In this document: piece by piece, positions 1 to 12,600 of the stretch
Layout: every line of letters begins with the position of its first letter
How positions within the stretch are numbered: the first letter of the stretch is position 1
Assembly: GCA_000469685.2 (NCBI GenBank)
Contig: LS997566.1
Location: 40,173,920-40,237,919, forward strand
Direction of reading: 5' to 3'
DNA from: Haemonchus contortus
Lineage: Eukaryota > Nematoda > Chromadorea > Rhabditida > Trichostrongylidae
Length of the DNA: 64,000 bases
Position numbers and translations under genes: made by a program
The notes under the pieces: model-generated
Database searches by the model: none
The model's input: only the letters and a program-made list of their open reading frames with translations
Told to the model about the DNA's origin: nothing

Positions 1-3000
1 CAGTACACTACCGAATTTTTACTCGAAATGCATCGACTAGGAGCAGCTATTAGAATATTTTTAGGAAAAAAAGTCTGAGATAAATAAGGAAGACTCAAAA
101 ATGATCTAGTCGCTCCAAAAAAAATTGAAAAAAGACGAGAAAAATGCCAAAAAATTCAAAAGGACAGGATTCCCAAAACCCAAGTCATGGTAATTTACCA
201 ATTACTTCCCCTAGCATCGAGGGTATGAGAGAAACCTGTCGGGCAGAAATCTGGGAGGACGCATTCGATGAAATCAAAACCTCACCGCCATAATACAGTG
301 ATGGACTGCAAACAAGATTCTTGGCTTTAAAAGCGTATCCAATTACAGGGAGGATCTGCAAAAAACACAGGTCCAACGCTCCTGCACTACTCGTTCGATG
401 CCCACGACGTGGCGCATTCCAGAGTAACGATTCAAGATTGAAAATGGGCTGTCTCTCCTATTTTTCTATCCCTGGGTGAATGCAAGCTTGCGAGAAACTA
501 CACTCATAACGGGAACGTAGTTGCAGCCTGAATCGATGGGCTTCATGGATGCAGAGCTCTATAGCAGACGAAAAAACGACCTTTGTGTATCCAGCTGCTT
601 CTGGGAAATATCATGTTGGAAGCTCATGAAATCAATACCAGTACAAAAGGCCTCCTACACACGAATGGGCGGCTCACATAGACAGGAAGCCCAGTGGAAA
701 TCGATGTGCATTGCGCCTTTACTGAAGAGAAACAGTTTCGTGCAAGCCAATGGTATACTGTATTAGCTGTATTAGCCATTTTATTTATATCTAAGGCGTA
801 CTATATATGCTATACTACTGTTAACTTGACGCTACCTTGATCCTTACTTTTTGCCTTTTCATCCGCTGTGACAATTGGTAAATAAATAAATAAATAGTTA
901 AATGAGTATTATCAGCTTGGCAACGAAGTAACTACTAGAATGTTGGGTAAATGTAATTACATTTCTTCACAAAAAGAAACTGTTGAAGTTTGGTGCCTTC
1001 CAAACAGCATGAGGATTTTGAACAGAAGTGGAATACACGGCGCATAGCCTAAGGATTTGATCGATATGAAACAGTCGAGTGTGCTAGTTTTTGGGGAACG
1101 GTTTCGCGTGGAGAATATCAGGGACAAAAAAAGTATTTGGATTTGAAGGCTGGAATAGAGACCCATTAGCACCGCAAAAACACCATACAATAACGGTCAT
1201 ATATTAACGGGGACGCCCGTTCGCCGTTCCAAAAGAAAATAACCATTGGTTCGCCCTTTCCATCAAACAATAAAGTAGCCTACCACAAGGATGAACGTCG
1301 GTGTAACGATGAATCATAACTACAGAAGTAAATTAAATTCAGGACGGAATGACCTCGAAAATGACAGTTCAGGTCCTACAATGAAATCATTCAGGAGATC
1401 GATGGACTTGGGCGTTCCTGAGTTTAGGAACAGACAGACCATGTAGGCACAACAATCAGGCCAATCAACTGTGTGATGGCACGTCACGTGGCTGTTCATG
1501 TATTCCAGTCTGCACTATGCCAGTACAGAATTGCTATTGATCAGAGAAAAAAAGCCATCGATTTTTACCATCAACTATAGGAAAACCTTGAAAATTGGCA
1601 TTCAGAGGGGAATATACGCCTAATATGCAACTAAGATGCTTTTTAAACGGGAGGGCATGATCGAGAAGGAAGGTTAACTGGGTAGATAACTATGAAATCA
1701 CTGAACTGACTAGTTCCTACTTCGAAACAAGATACACTCTTGTAGCTTGGGAAGGCCAAGAGTACTCTCACTATCATATGGCGTTTAGCAGCTAGGGGAA
1801 GCAATTAAGTGCAATTTTTCCCTGATTCCTCCGACTTGAGATTCGGACCCCGGGCTCATGTCAAACTTATAGGATTCAAAAACGACAGGTGAGCCTATGT
1901 GGTAGATCTGCTCCTAACGAAAGGGAACCCTGTTGCTAAGTTACCCCTAGAGGCACTAACTTTTCGCGGCCATTTATACTTGATTCCGACTTAAGGCGTT
2001 CAAGACAATCAAGGGTAAGGAGTGGCCCAGACAATTCGAGAGGAACAGTAGCAGAACGGAGATGAATATTGAGCGATAAGCAGACTGACCTTTACGCTGA
2101 CACGCTAGTGAGACATTTGTTCAGAAGGGCGACGTCCCTACTGCATGGGGCACCCGATGATGACTAATAGATAAGAATTTGAAGTAAAATAATTCATGAA
2201 AAAATTCAGATGACTAAGAACCATTTACAAGAAAATGATGTCAGTCACGTAGTTGATCTTAACATTGTCATTGAGATCAGTGTGAGCCATGCGCCCTTTT
2301 TTAATCCCAATAAGTAGTGAATGAATCATAAACAGACCACAAATAGGTTCTCAGAACCTGTGTACTGCATAGATAAGCTGCGACTTTTAATCAAAACTGA
2401 GTTCATTGGATTTGTTTCAGGCGAAGTAATTATATGGTTTACCAGATAAAAAAATAAACAGATAAATGGTTCATACAGGCAGATTGATAAACAACACAAC
2501 CTGAGTGCTTACTACCGATTGGACAATGAAAAGGAACCGCTTAATTCATGAAAAAGGCAATCCTGAAGGCAAAACGAAGCACAGCCTTTTTTCCAACTTC
2601 AAGGGGGCCTCCCGAAAAGCGATGGGAGCAGTTACGCGTGCCCTAATTTGATTTCCTTGACAGAAAGTCTTTCGAAAAATAACATCAAAGACAAGAGAGC
2701 GTGATGAAAGCTGATTCAGTCAGAACTTCTTCGAAAACACGGCATAATTGTTTTTCGTGTTATAAACACCTCTCGTTCAACTTCATATGGTATACGGTAC
2801 TTCACCGGAATTTTGTGTATAAGAAGACATAAACAACAACAACAACTCACCTTTTCAGTTCATCACCAAATTGTCACTCGAAAAATTGCCGGGAAGGAAT
2901 AAGGAAATAGGGTGAAAGAGAAGAGTCGAGAAGAAAGAAGCTCCCACAAACCTACCACCATCAACAAAACACAACATAAACAACCATAAGCAGGGAATAT

Positions 3001-3830
3001 CAGCTAAAAACTCAAAAGTCTTTTGAAACTGATGAGGAGATGACAAAGAGATATGGGAGTAATAGACGAAAGTAACCGTTCACCATGTTATTCAGTTAAG
3101 GTAAACTTCGAAACACCGAAAAACCAACCACAATCGAACTTTTTCGTGGTAATAAAAATGATTTAGTAATCCAAAAAACTATAGCATCTCTAAAAATGTA
3201 AGATTCTGTTGTTACGAGTTTCTAACCCCAACACTGGTAGAGTTGTTATAGGGAGAAATGGAGCTCGTCGAATGCATGCAATCCAATCGTGCGAGCAGAA
3301 AAAGTTAATGTATGGTTAAACTAACCACTGGATAAATCGATAACAACCGCTGTTTTTACCAGTTGTATCCAGGAAACTTTCAAGAAACCTACGCAGACAG
3401 CTATAGAGGGAAAGGGAACACGCCGGAAATGGCTGTCAAAAAGGGAAGAGAGAAATTGAGAGCACGGTTCCCCAAAAAGGCCCTTCTCTAAAGCTGTACG
3501 GCTGTTCCTTTTACTCTTGTCTAGGGAACCAATTGTATCGAACGAAAATCAGCGGGAGAGGACGGAACAAAACGATCTCCGCCAGAACTAGTTTGCTGAC
3601 AGTATGCATAGAATGTCACATGGGCCATAGAGACGTTCGTTAGATTCCGCCGATCATCCATTCAAGGGACAATTGGAAGAGTAAGGTAAAGGTGGTAAAT
3701 AAAGAAGGAGATCAGTAGAACTAAGGAGTGACGAGCACGATCAATTCCTTCCTCTGCCCGTTCACCAGGTATGCGCCATGTATTTCGACTACACCCAATT
3801 TGACTGGTTCGATCTATGGTGAATGAGGGT
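1..3830. other. Stretch without a recognisable gene
   Basis: I see no exon with a recognisable protein and convincing splice sites. Open frames are short (under about 85 codons) and have no family resemblance. No tRNA, long repeat or clear inverted repeat was noticed. A tail-like motif of the SINE described below (ATGCGCCATG) sits at 3,771-3,780, just before the first SINE copy. Confidence 0.5.
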
Positions 3831-4057
3831 GAGGTGGTGTAGGAGCAAGTGACGACTATCTTTACGCACGGTCCAGGGTTCTAAAGCCATGCACCTCTTC
3901 TGGGTCGCGCGCTTTTTACCTGACTCGTCAGGGAGGATAAAAACACTGACTTGTCACTGGTCATCGCGAGGCATTGTATAAGCATTCAAACTGTCATTGC
4001 AATTCTAAACGGAGGTCGAATGCGATCCCCAATACGGAATGATTGATTTAATATTAA
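3831..4057 (+). repeat. tRNA-derived SINE, copy A
   Basis: The copy starts with the G-rich leader and tRNA-like head (GAGGTGGTGTAGGAGCAAGT). A weak box-B-like stretch (GGGTTCTAAAGCC) follows, then the body core (GACTCGTCAGGGAGGATAAA and CTGACTTGTCACTGG) and an eroded tail ending in GATTGATT. The order head, body, tail matches the copies at 4.6, 9.4, 18.9 and 25.0 kb. It is degraded relative to the 25.0-kb copy. Confidence 0.75.
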
Positions 4058-4620
4058 CGACGGTACCTTCATCCTCGATCCTTTATTGAGTAGCTGTATA
4101 CTTAAGCGAAAATCGGAATAGTACAAAACGATTATTCGTCAGAACTGGTTCGCTGCCAGTATATACACATGGGTTATTAGTGTTATATGATACTAATCAT
4201 TTAATCTTCGATAGGAAAAGCAAAACAAAAAAGCATGTTCAATTTTGATGCTTCATTGGAAAAAATTGCTGAAAATTTAGAATTAACTTATTGAAGATCT
4301 TATTGGCAAGATATCTTACAAAGATTAAGAAATCCGAGCACGATCGGCACATCCATTACTCGATTCCTCCTTTCATACATGACACGAGAGTTAAAGGACT
4401 CATGAACAAAAAATTTGAAAAGCAGATATGACCTTGGTCGGACTCAATCTTACGGAACGTTGAAGATGCAAAGCCACATCAATGCATCAACTACAAAAAC
4501 TGGACATGATATACTGAATGGTACCAGCCAAGCGTGTAAAATGGCCTTTGGCTTGTGAAACCTTCAAAAAGGTGTGACATACGGTATCAATCAGACCACA
4601 TTATTTCGCATATTTTCTAT

Positions 4621-4877
4621 AGAGATGGTGTTATGGCAAGTGTTAGTGTTAGTGCACACCATCTCACGGGCATGGACACGAGTTCGAATCTCGGAACGAT
4701 ATCCGCTTAGCCCAAACAAGCCTTCGATCCTTTTGGGGCGGACCAAATGGTACCAGACTCATCTGAGAGGATGAAATACTTACTTGTACATCGGCTGCCC
4801 GCCCCAAGTCATTGTATAGACCACAGAAGCATTCAATACGCCACTACGACCCTGAATGGTAGACGAATGCGGGGACG
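4621..4877 (+). repeat. tRNA-derived SINE, copy B
   Basis: This copy has the best-preserved box B (GAGTTCGAATCTCGG), downstream of GGTGTTATGGCAAGTG as the box-A region. The body follows: CCCAAACAAGCCTTCGATCC, TGGTACCAGACTCATCTGAG, then AAGTCATTGTATAGACCACA and a tail starting CTGAATGGTAGACGAATGC. Internal promoter boxes plus a body with no tRNA resemblance are what define a tRNA-derived SINE; membership rests on my alignment by eye. Confidence 0.8.
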
Positions 4878-6877
4878 AAAGATATGTACAAAATAGAGAA
4901 AAAAATTTTGTGAAAATCATGGCAAAGTCACGAATCGATTTGCTTGGGTAAGGGTGGAAGTCGCGTTGCGACCGCGTGCTCGTTAGGTATGCCATTGAAC
5001 GGCTTGAGGTGGACTCGATTTCTTTAATTGTTTGTGTTGATTATTTCCTCTAATTATTTGTAATCTTCTAATTTATTATTTTTATCGCAAATTTCAACTC
5101 TACTGCTATTTCAAAGTTTCTAGGATAATTTGGCTTCTATTTTTGGTATTTATCAATTTGGGTCCACTGGACTTCTTTTCAGATTCAGATAACAGCTTTT
5201 GCCTTTGGCTTTCTCATTTCAATACTCTGTGAAGAAAATTTGGGCCTTTTTGATAGCAAAGAAGTAAGATCAAAATTAAGTAAATCAATCATGAAATAAA
5301 TTCATTTTGTAGGTGTAAAGGTAATTGGTTGTCGCTGCATAAAGCAATAAATCGAAGAGGAACGATATTACTGCCGTTGAACCGGTTTCTCAACAAGTTT
5401 TTATCTTAGAAAGAAACCGCTACATGCCTCTTCAGCGATGTCTTTCAGGCTCAGACACCATATTTACGGCGAAAATTCAAATCCAGTGACCAAAGTTTGC
5501 ACCGTACGTTGAAGCAACTCCAGGGCGAATGTTGATGTAAGCAGGACAACAAAGAATCAAAAGCTACATCGAATAGTCCCATAAACAGATATTTTGATGA
5601 TAGACAGACCAGGACCACTGTTTGACACTTTACGCTACCGTTCTCAAGTCTTAGTCCTCTGGCCCTTACCCTTCTGCGAATCGAGCATCGCTCACTACTG
5701 GCTGTGATCGTGAAGTGGAACTATTATGGTATCTGGCATGAAGGTAATAGGATTGACAAGGGGAGGGTGACAGATTGACCACGGACTCACGGTAAGTTAC
5801 TGTATAGAGTCAAACACTGACCAATCAAAAACCTTCAATGGATGTAAATCAATTCTGATCCACTCGACCACTGAGCACTCCTCAAAAATAAAAGTCAGAA
5901 GGAGCAAAACGGACAGAAAATCTTCCAGAGGAAGCTCATTCACGGGTCACCCAGTGTGTGGCGTATTCCGTAAAGATGGCGAGTACTTCCTGAAGTATTA
6001 GGCCCATAGCAGCAAAACGAATATCAAATTAATACATAAAAACTAACAAAAATTCAGATTAAAAAGAAAAAATTGGCAAAAAACAACTAAGTAATTAAAG
6101 TGCGAAATAATACATAATTGTATCAGAAAATGAACATATCCAAGAGTAAGGGTAAGTAAGGTTTCGTGAAGAAGGTAGTACAGGGAAGCAAGCAACATGT
6201 AAGCTCCCCCCATTGCAAACGCACGCCTGGACAGGATAATAATGACTTCCTTCTCAGCATTGCACTGATAAGCTATAATTGCACAAAATCAGGCAGCAGA
6301 ACCAAAAAAAAACTATTCGAGCAAGGTAAGCAACGATTTCTAAGAAGGTAAGCCGATACTACCCACCCCTTCTCCTTCTTCCCTTCCCCTTGACTATTAA
6401 AGCTTCTAAATAGGGCATGGCTGCAGTTGGCATTCTATGAAAAGCCCTCCAATTAAAAACTGAGAGCAGCTTAAGAGGACAGCGAAAACATGGAACCAAC
6501 CATATAATCAGAACCGCGGCCAAGACCGATTGATACCATGAAATGGTGCTTCCTTTGGAGCATGCGAAGATAATGTTAGGGCTAGGAAGAACAAAGAAAA
6601 TTAACAGATTAACAAGAAGCAGTACAACCAGCCCAAATGTACTACCAATCCCTTCCCCCAGCTTTTCTCCCACATTCAAATTGGGCCGAAGGTATTGACA
6701 GGCTGAGACGCTGCCAGCGCGTACCCAAAATGTGGTTCCGGTCTTACTTCATAGTCTACTACTCAGAATCAGCCAAATAGGAGTTAATAGTGACCTAAAA
6801 AATTAATAGTCTGCAACAAATTGGTTTTCAACATTGATATTGAATAGTGTTCCTCAGATCCTGGACACACTCATTCC
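4878..6877. other. Stretch without a recognisable gene
   Basis: AT-rich sequence with short open frames only. No splice-bounded exon, tRNA or repeat copy was identified. A 106-codon minus-strand frame at 6,359-6,679 is hydrophobic but resembles nothing I know and has no supporting context. Confidence 0.45.
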
Positions 6878-7075
6878 AGGCCATCCACGCCTTCCATCTC
6901 CTCGGGGGTCGGTTGTTTGGCACCAGCCAGACTTCTATGGGAGGATAAAAGCACTGATTACTACTTCGGTTACCCACTCAAGTTATAGTGTAGGCCACAT
7001 ACGTCACTAAATGCTACTACTACTCTGAATGGGTACGGGGTGCACCCTAAAAATGGGGCTGATTGACTGTGACAG
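6878..7075 (+). repeat. tRNA-derived SINE, copy C, head missing
   Basis: Starts inside the family body (CCATCCACGCCTTCCATCTC, then GGGGTCGGTTGTTTGGCACC) and runs through GGGAGGATAAAAGCACTGA and AGTTATAGTGTAGGCCACAT to the tail (CTGAATGGGTACGGGGTGCA, then GGGGCTGATTG). The tRNA-like head is absent, so this is a 5'-truncated copy, as reverse transcription would produce. Confidence 0.75.
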
Positions 7076-7760
7076 GTGCTGGTACATTGTCTACTCGCGC
7101 GGCCTCACGATTCACAGCTGAACTAGAACGTAAGGTGCGAACAACGCAATCGACAATAAGACCTTACGTTCAGACGATCAGCGAAACAATTACATTCATA
7201 ATAGCAACAATAAAAATAGATAATCAATAAAATAAATGAGAAATAAACTCTCACTAAACACGCAAAATTATTAGATTCAGTCATTTATATAGAAAATTTA
7301 TAGTATTCACCGCTACTCAATAGCGAAAAGGTTGAGAGGTCCCCAATGAGGTCCACGAAGAAGTCAAGGTTATTGGCTCTTGGAGATATGAGACGCGATA
7401 GGCGATGAGCCTCCCTATTGACAACACCGAGATGAAAACGCTATGTGAACGACTGGCTCCATATTCATACATAATGTGGGAGAAACGGGAAGAGCGGCTA
7501 TTGTTGATCGGTGGTATTTTGGAATACGCCATGCATATGACTTTCATTCAATATGGAATGGTATTTGTATTCAGGTTCAATCAAATCAGGGATTTACAGC
7601 AGCAAATAGACGAGCTCCGACGGAGTGGAAAATCTTTTGCAACAGACGGGAATCGATATATAAACCATGTGTGCATGCTGGCGGTGGCACCTATCTCCGC
7701 CTCATGATCGCCAATGGTCAGGCAACAATAAAGTCTTGGAATCCTTGAACGGAAATCAAC

Positions 7761-8019
7761 ACTTTTTGGGATGCGCCATGCATTTGACTTCCATTCAAAA
7801 ACGTCGCATCCTCTTATATGCATATGTGATCTATACAATGAATTGCGTGGCCAGGCGATGCACGAGTCAGTACATTTATCCTCCCAAACGAGTCTGGTAC
7901 CAATTATACGACCCCGGAGGGGTGGAACAATTGTTGGCTTGTGTGGGTGAAATCAGGATATGATCCTTGTTCTATTTGTACGTGTGATAGCGAGTCTATT
8001 GACACTATACCACCCCCAC
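7761..8019 (-). repeat. tRNA-derived SINE, copy D
   Basis: Read on the minus strand it runs from the head near 8,019 (GGGGGTGGTATAGTGTC) to a well-kept tail at 7,771-7,800. On the plus strand that tail is ATGCGCCATGCATTTGACTT followed by CCATTCA. The body core is clear: plus-strand ATCCTCCCAAACGAGTCTGG followed by TACCAATTATACGACCCCGG. A related tail fragment also lies just upstream at about 7,523-7,550. Confidence 0.85.
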
Positions 8020-9361
8020 ATAACAAAAAATGGAGAGGTGTTGAATCTGAAAAAGCGTACCAAAGGTTAAAAGATAAAAGTGATATTGAAGAGTGATGGA
8101 TTCGCAAAGAAATCACGTATTCAAGTTCAATGAGATTGATAAAACAGATGCGCAAATCCTCGATAAATGGGGACCCGTGATATATGGGGTCAGTCAATGA
8201 CATACTTACATTCAGAGGCAATTTGTCTTATAAAATGGGTAGACCTAATGGTATCAAAAACACATCAGGCAGAATAGTCAGAGAACCGCTCAAGTGCGTG
8301 TGGTATCTCGGTCTGCTGGTTATTTATCAATGAAATGAAAATAAAGGAAATAGCAGAAAGATGATGAAGAAAATTTCTTCGGGTGGTTACGAATCGGTAT
8401 ATGTTTTCTGGGCTATTTGTATTTGTGATACTGCGTTTCTGGAAAGAAGATTGGTAGCTTCCCATTTGTATCGGAAACGATAGGTTTGAGAGCAAAAAAT
8501 CATATCCACGACCTAGGAGTCGTGGAGTCTTGATCCCCTCCCGAATGCAGTCTTTCCCTTTCTTTCTCCCTCCACTGCCTTCAACACCTGAGTCAATAGC
8601 TTGATTACTTTGCGTTTGGCTAATATGGTAATGTCTCCAAGACAACACAAAAAGCAAAAGGACAGCATGCTTCAGAGGTAACACGAAGTCTGTCACTCGA
8701 AAGAGAGTACATTTGAGATATCGAAATGGTGTGTGAAGGGCAGAACGACAACGAATGGTCGTTACAATAAGGGTTTCATGGTTTTGACCGATCCAGATTT
8801 CACAAAACACTACAATAGCCGATACATAATCAAAAAGCCCCAGCCGAAGGGGTACTTTGATTCACATTGGGATTCGTCTGCGGTAATGAAAGTTGAGAAA
8901 AAACTGATGTAGTCTCATTAACGTCTGGATAATAGTGCTCGAAAGCAACGGCACGAGTTCGGATCACATCTGAATAACACGGTTTGTCCTTAACTCATTT
9001 TCGGTACAAAGATAATCAGCCGCTTTGCCAACTGCAGCAAACAGAGCAAACAGCTTCTCAAACCGACTCAGTGCATGATAAGGAACATGATCGACCACAT
9101 AAGTCATGTACATATAAATTATATAGCTTACAGACACATTCAATCGCTACCACGATTGCAAATTGCAGTCGCATATATGGCGCATATTACAGCAATCAAT
9201 AAACTTGGGCTCTTCCTATTTTGTTACTAATCAACTTTATTCAGAAGCAGTGAAAACAAGCTTTTTGTTTATATTTATTAATTTCCTATTGTATTGGAAT
9301 GGTATTTACAACGAAAATGCTGGAAACCAAAGAAACGTTGGGTTGAAGGGTCAAAGTCTGT
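8020..9361. other. Stretch without a recognisable gene; one long unassigned frame
   Basis: The longest open frame of the window, 181 codons on the minus strand (8,265-8,810), lies here. Its product has no repeat, motif or domain I recognise. Its composition (runs of hydrophobics, many H, Y and C residues) looks like chance rather than codon-selected sequence, and there is no flanking splice context. I do not call it a gene. Confidence 0.4.
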
Positions 9362-9394
9362 GGGGGGGGGGGGGGGAGGGAGGGGGGGGGGGGG
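9362..9394 (+). repeat. Poly-G tract at the 5' end of a SINE
   Basis: Thirty-three bases that are nearly all G with two A interruptions, running directly into the SINE head GGGTGTAGTGGCAAG of copy E. Other copies have a shorter G-rich leader at the same place (for example GGGAGGAGGTGGTGTAG at 25.29 kb), so the tract looks like an expansion of that leader. Its exact length is unreliable in any assembly. Confidence 0.9.
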
Positions 9395-9655
9395 TGTAGT
9401 GGCAAGGGGCGCACTACCACACACGCATTGTACGTGGATCGGATCCCTAATCGATACTTGTCTAAGCCAACCGAACCTTCTTTCCCTGCGGGGTTGGTTA
9501 ATTGGTACCACGCTTGTCTGATATGATAAAAGCACTGACTTGTACACCAGCTACCCACCAAAAAGTATTGTATAGGCTACCTATGCATTCAATCGCCACT
9601 ATAAATCTGATTGGATATTGGCTGTGGGGCGCATCTCAAAATCGGGGCTGATTAC
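9391..9655 (+). repeat. tRNA-derived SINE, copy E
   Basis: Head GGTGTAGTGGCAAGGGGCGC, box-B-like GGATCGGATCCCTAA, then CTAAGCCAACCGAACCTTC, GGTACCACGCTTGTCTGATA, AAAAGCACTGACTTGTACAC and a degraded tail ending GGGGCTGATTACG. The order of blocks is the same as in copies B, F and G. The 5' end abuts the poly-G tract. Confidence 0.8.
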
Positions 9656-12600
9656 GGCCGAGTGGCTTTAAGCTCTAAACGTTCTATGATTTTTCCACGT
9701 ATTTTAAACGAGTGACGTGTAAATATTCGCATATATTTGGATTTGAAGACATTCTCAGCTTACAAAAGAATCAAAAACAACTTCTCCATACACATGGCTA
9801 ATTTCTTTTTGATTTAGATTTTCCAAAGCTAAACCCACTAATCCTCAAAAACAGAGTATCAATCAATCGAGGAGCAAATGTAACCAGTATATCCTCTAAA
9901 GAATATCTGTATGCCCAGTCGATAAAGAAGGAAGCGTTGGAAAACGGCTGCAGAGAGCTTCTCAAGCAGCGACCCTCCAGCTGAGCGCCCCAGTCTATAA
10001 TGAGGTCCTTATTCTCGCACGCTTTTATGATTGTCAGACGCAATTTAGCAGGACGAGAGAAATTTCGCACAAACGGCTGCCATTTCCTCTTCTTCCTTAT
10101 TGGGGACGCCCATTAGGACAAAACAGCGGCAGTCCCATCTGCAGACCGGTTATTAGCAATCGTTACAAAGTGTTACAAACAAATGGTATTCACGACAGCC
10201 CTTTGCAACAAAAACATTGGCTTACAGGGTCAGAGCAACAGTCTCAAGACAACAGGACTGCTTTTACTCAAAAAGTAAATGGAGGAGAAAGTAGCCGAGA
10301 AGAGCCGTTTCGGGGAGCGTCTCATATTCAATTTCCTTTCGAAAACGTAGAGCTATTTGATTGCGCGCTGAGCAAAAATGCCCGATCGCCCAGAGGAAGT
10401 CCTGAGCAGGAGCTTGTGAAGAAGCCTGATCTTAGGTGCCTCGAGAAGTGACAAAGCCCAGATAACTGCAGAGAAGACATGAACAGCTATCATTGAACAT
10501 CTGCGTTTGATAGCGTCCATAAAAAAGAAACTTCCTGGGCATCTTTATTTTAGCAGAAGTACACATGGACATTACATCAGACCGACATCTGGTGGAATCG
10601 TTACGGGAAAAAGCCTTCCAGACAATATACTGCAACATGAGATCCAGACCAGCTACAGGAGCGATTACTTTCCCTTAGTAGTATAGTAGGAAAAGAAAGA
10701 GGGGGAGAAATCATGGCTGTTTTCGTGTACACCAAAAATAGTTGGCAAAAGCTCCATCTAGGACAATCAGCAATCAGGCAGCCTTGAAGGGCGCGGCCAG
10801 CCCAGCAGCAACAGGAAACCGCTCTGCAACATGAGGGGTCCAAGGATTGAAATCCGAATAGGCTGACCAGATGGCCCTGCCAATAGTACACCATCTTACA
10901 TCGGTCTTTTCTGGTAAAGCAAAAAAGCCGTATAAACAACAGGTGGCAGCAAGTAATTCGTCAAAAGCCCTGGCGATTCTGGACTGATACCAAATGTTTG
11001 GCCTAACCTGAAGGGACTTACTCCATATGGCATTCCTTTTGGTTAGCTGTAACCCCACGGGCTGGACTAACTAGTAATTACAGATTACAAATGTAAGCAA
11101 TTTGTAGAGTAGGATCAAACTGTGAGCACTGGCTAGCTTTTCCCGCGAGTTTTTAATCGCCCATTGGAAAAAAAGCAACCTTTAGTTCCATTGGGTAAAA
11201 AGCGAGAATGGATTCCGAGTCGGCATACCCTGGTTACGCCATGCTTGAGTGGATTGGTGTGAATTGCCAGTTCAGTTGCCTGATTACTAGGTATCTTCAG
11301 GATGCCTCTATCCAGGGCTACTACCGAAGCTGACTACAGAAGAAGATGCTTGTTCTAACACCTAGACTCAGGAGGCTCGATATCCCTCCGGAAATGAGTG
11401 AAGTAAAGCCCTGGCGTATGAAAATTGTAGACTTCAGATGAAAGGTTCCGAGAACATTCAAGGTTTTGAGAATGCAATGACGCCTGGGTTGCAAAGAAAT
11501 GGTGGTAGAATGCAGTGGATGCTTACAGCAAAGGACGAGCGGAAGAGAAGAAAGCGTTACGTCACTGACACTAAATGCCTCCCCAAGAATAGGCTCCTGT
11601 CACAGAGACAAATTGGCTATGATGTAAGCCACAAAAAAAGGCGCCACAAATCTAGCTTATACTGCCCTTTTACGCTTGACAGGGGTGTGAATGATAGGCT
11701 ACAGTCAGTGATTCGCTCACAAACTTGCCCCAAATAAGAATCAGTTCAGATAAGTAGTGAACGAAACGCTGCGTTATTGACAGCAAATGTCTCTCTCAGA
11801 ATTGAATCCTGACAGAGACAAATTGGCTACATGATGTAAGAATCCAGCTTATATTGCCCTACAGTTTATATTACCAGCTGGGCATTGGCACAAGAAAATG
11901 ATTTGTTTGTAGTCAAAATTCAGTAAAAAATAAGCGGTATGGTTTTTTCTACTGTAAATTTTCTTCGTGTAAACAGTGGAGCACTACTGAGACAATGAGA
12001 TCTGTGGGTAGGCCACCTCCTTTCACAAGAAAATGTGCAGATTGTCAGGGTTCTCGGGGCAGTTAAACTGACTCGATTGAGACAGAATTACTGTCCAAGA
12101 AAAAAGATCAGCCCCAGTCACCGGTGGGATTTACGGAAGCGAAAATCCTTGGTAGGAGGGAAACAAAAATTCCCGTAGGGAAGGACCCTTGGGCTGGAGC
12201 TGATTTCATTGCACCAGAATCTAATTCCTCTTCCTGACCCAACAAGCTATTCCAGTTGAGCCCGCAAATTTTTTCTGATATCTAGTTCCTTCACATGAGT
12301 TTAACCAGCACCTCCTCATAGCTTTTTATACCCTCGCACGACAAAACTGGGACAACACGATTGAAACATCGATTCCGGTCTTTTCCGAAGAAAAGCTACT
12401 ACCACAAATAGGCTCAATCACTGAGAAAGGAGTTAGCTAAACGCTTTATTCTGAATCAATGCTGGTGATCCCATGAGGAATGACCTACAGTAAGTTTCAT
12501 GTACACATTACAAGCCCCCCGAAAGTCATAACATTCAGCCTAGACAAATAATCATACATATTGCTATTCCATGATTCATCATCTCCATCCCACTCTGGAT

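Noticed and set aside
8265..8810. 181-codon open frame, minus strand
   Set aside because: Longest frame in the window but with no recognisable domain, no splice context and chance-like composition.
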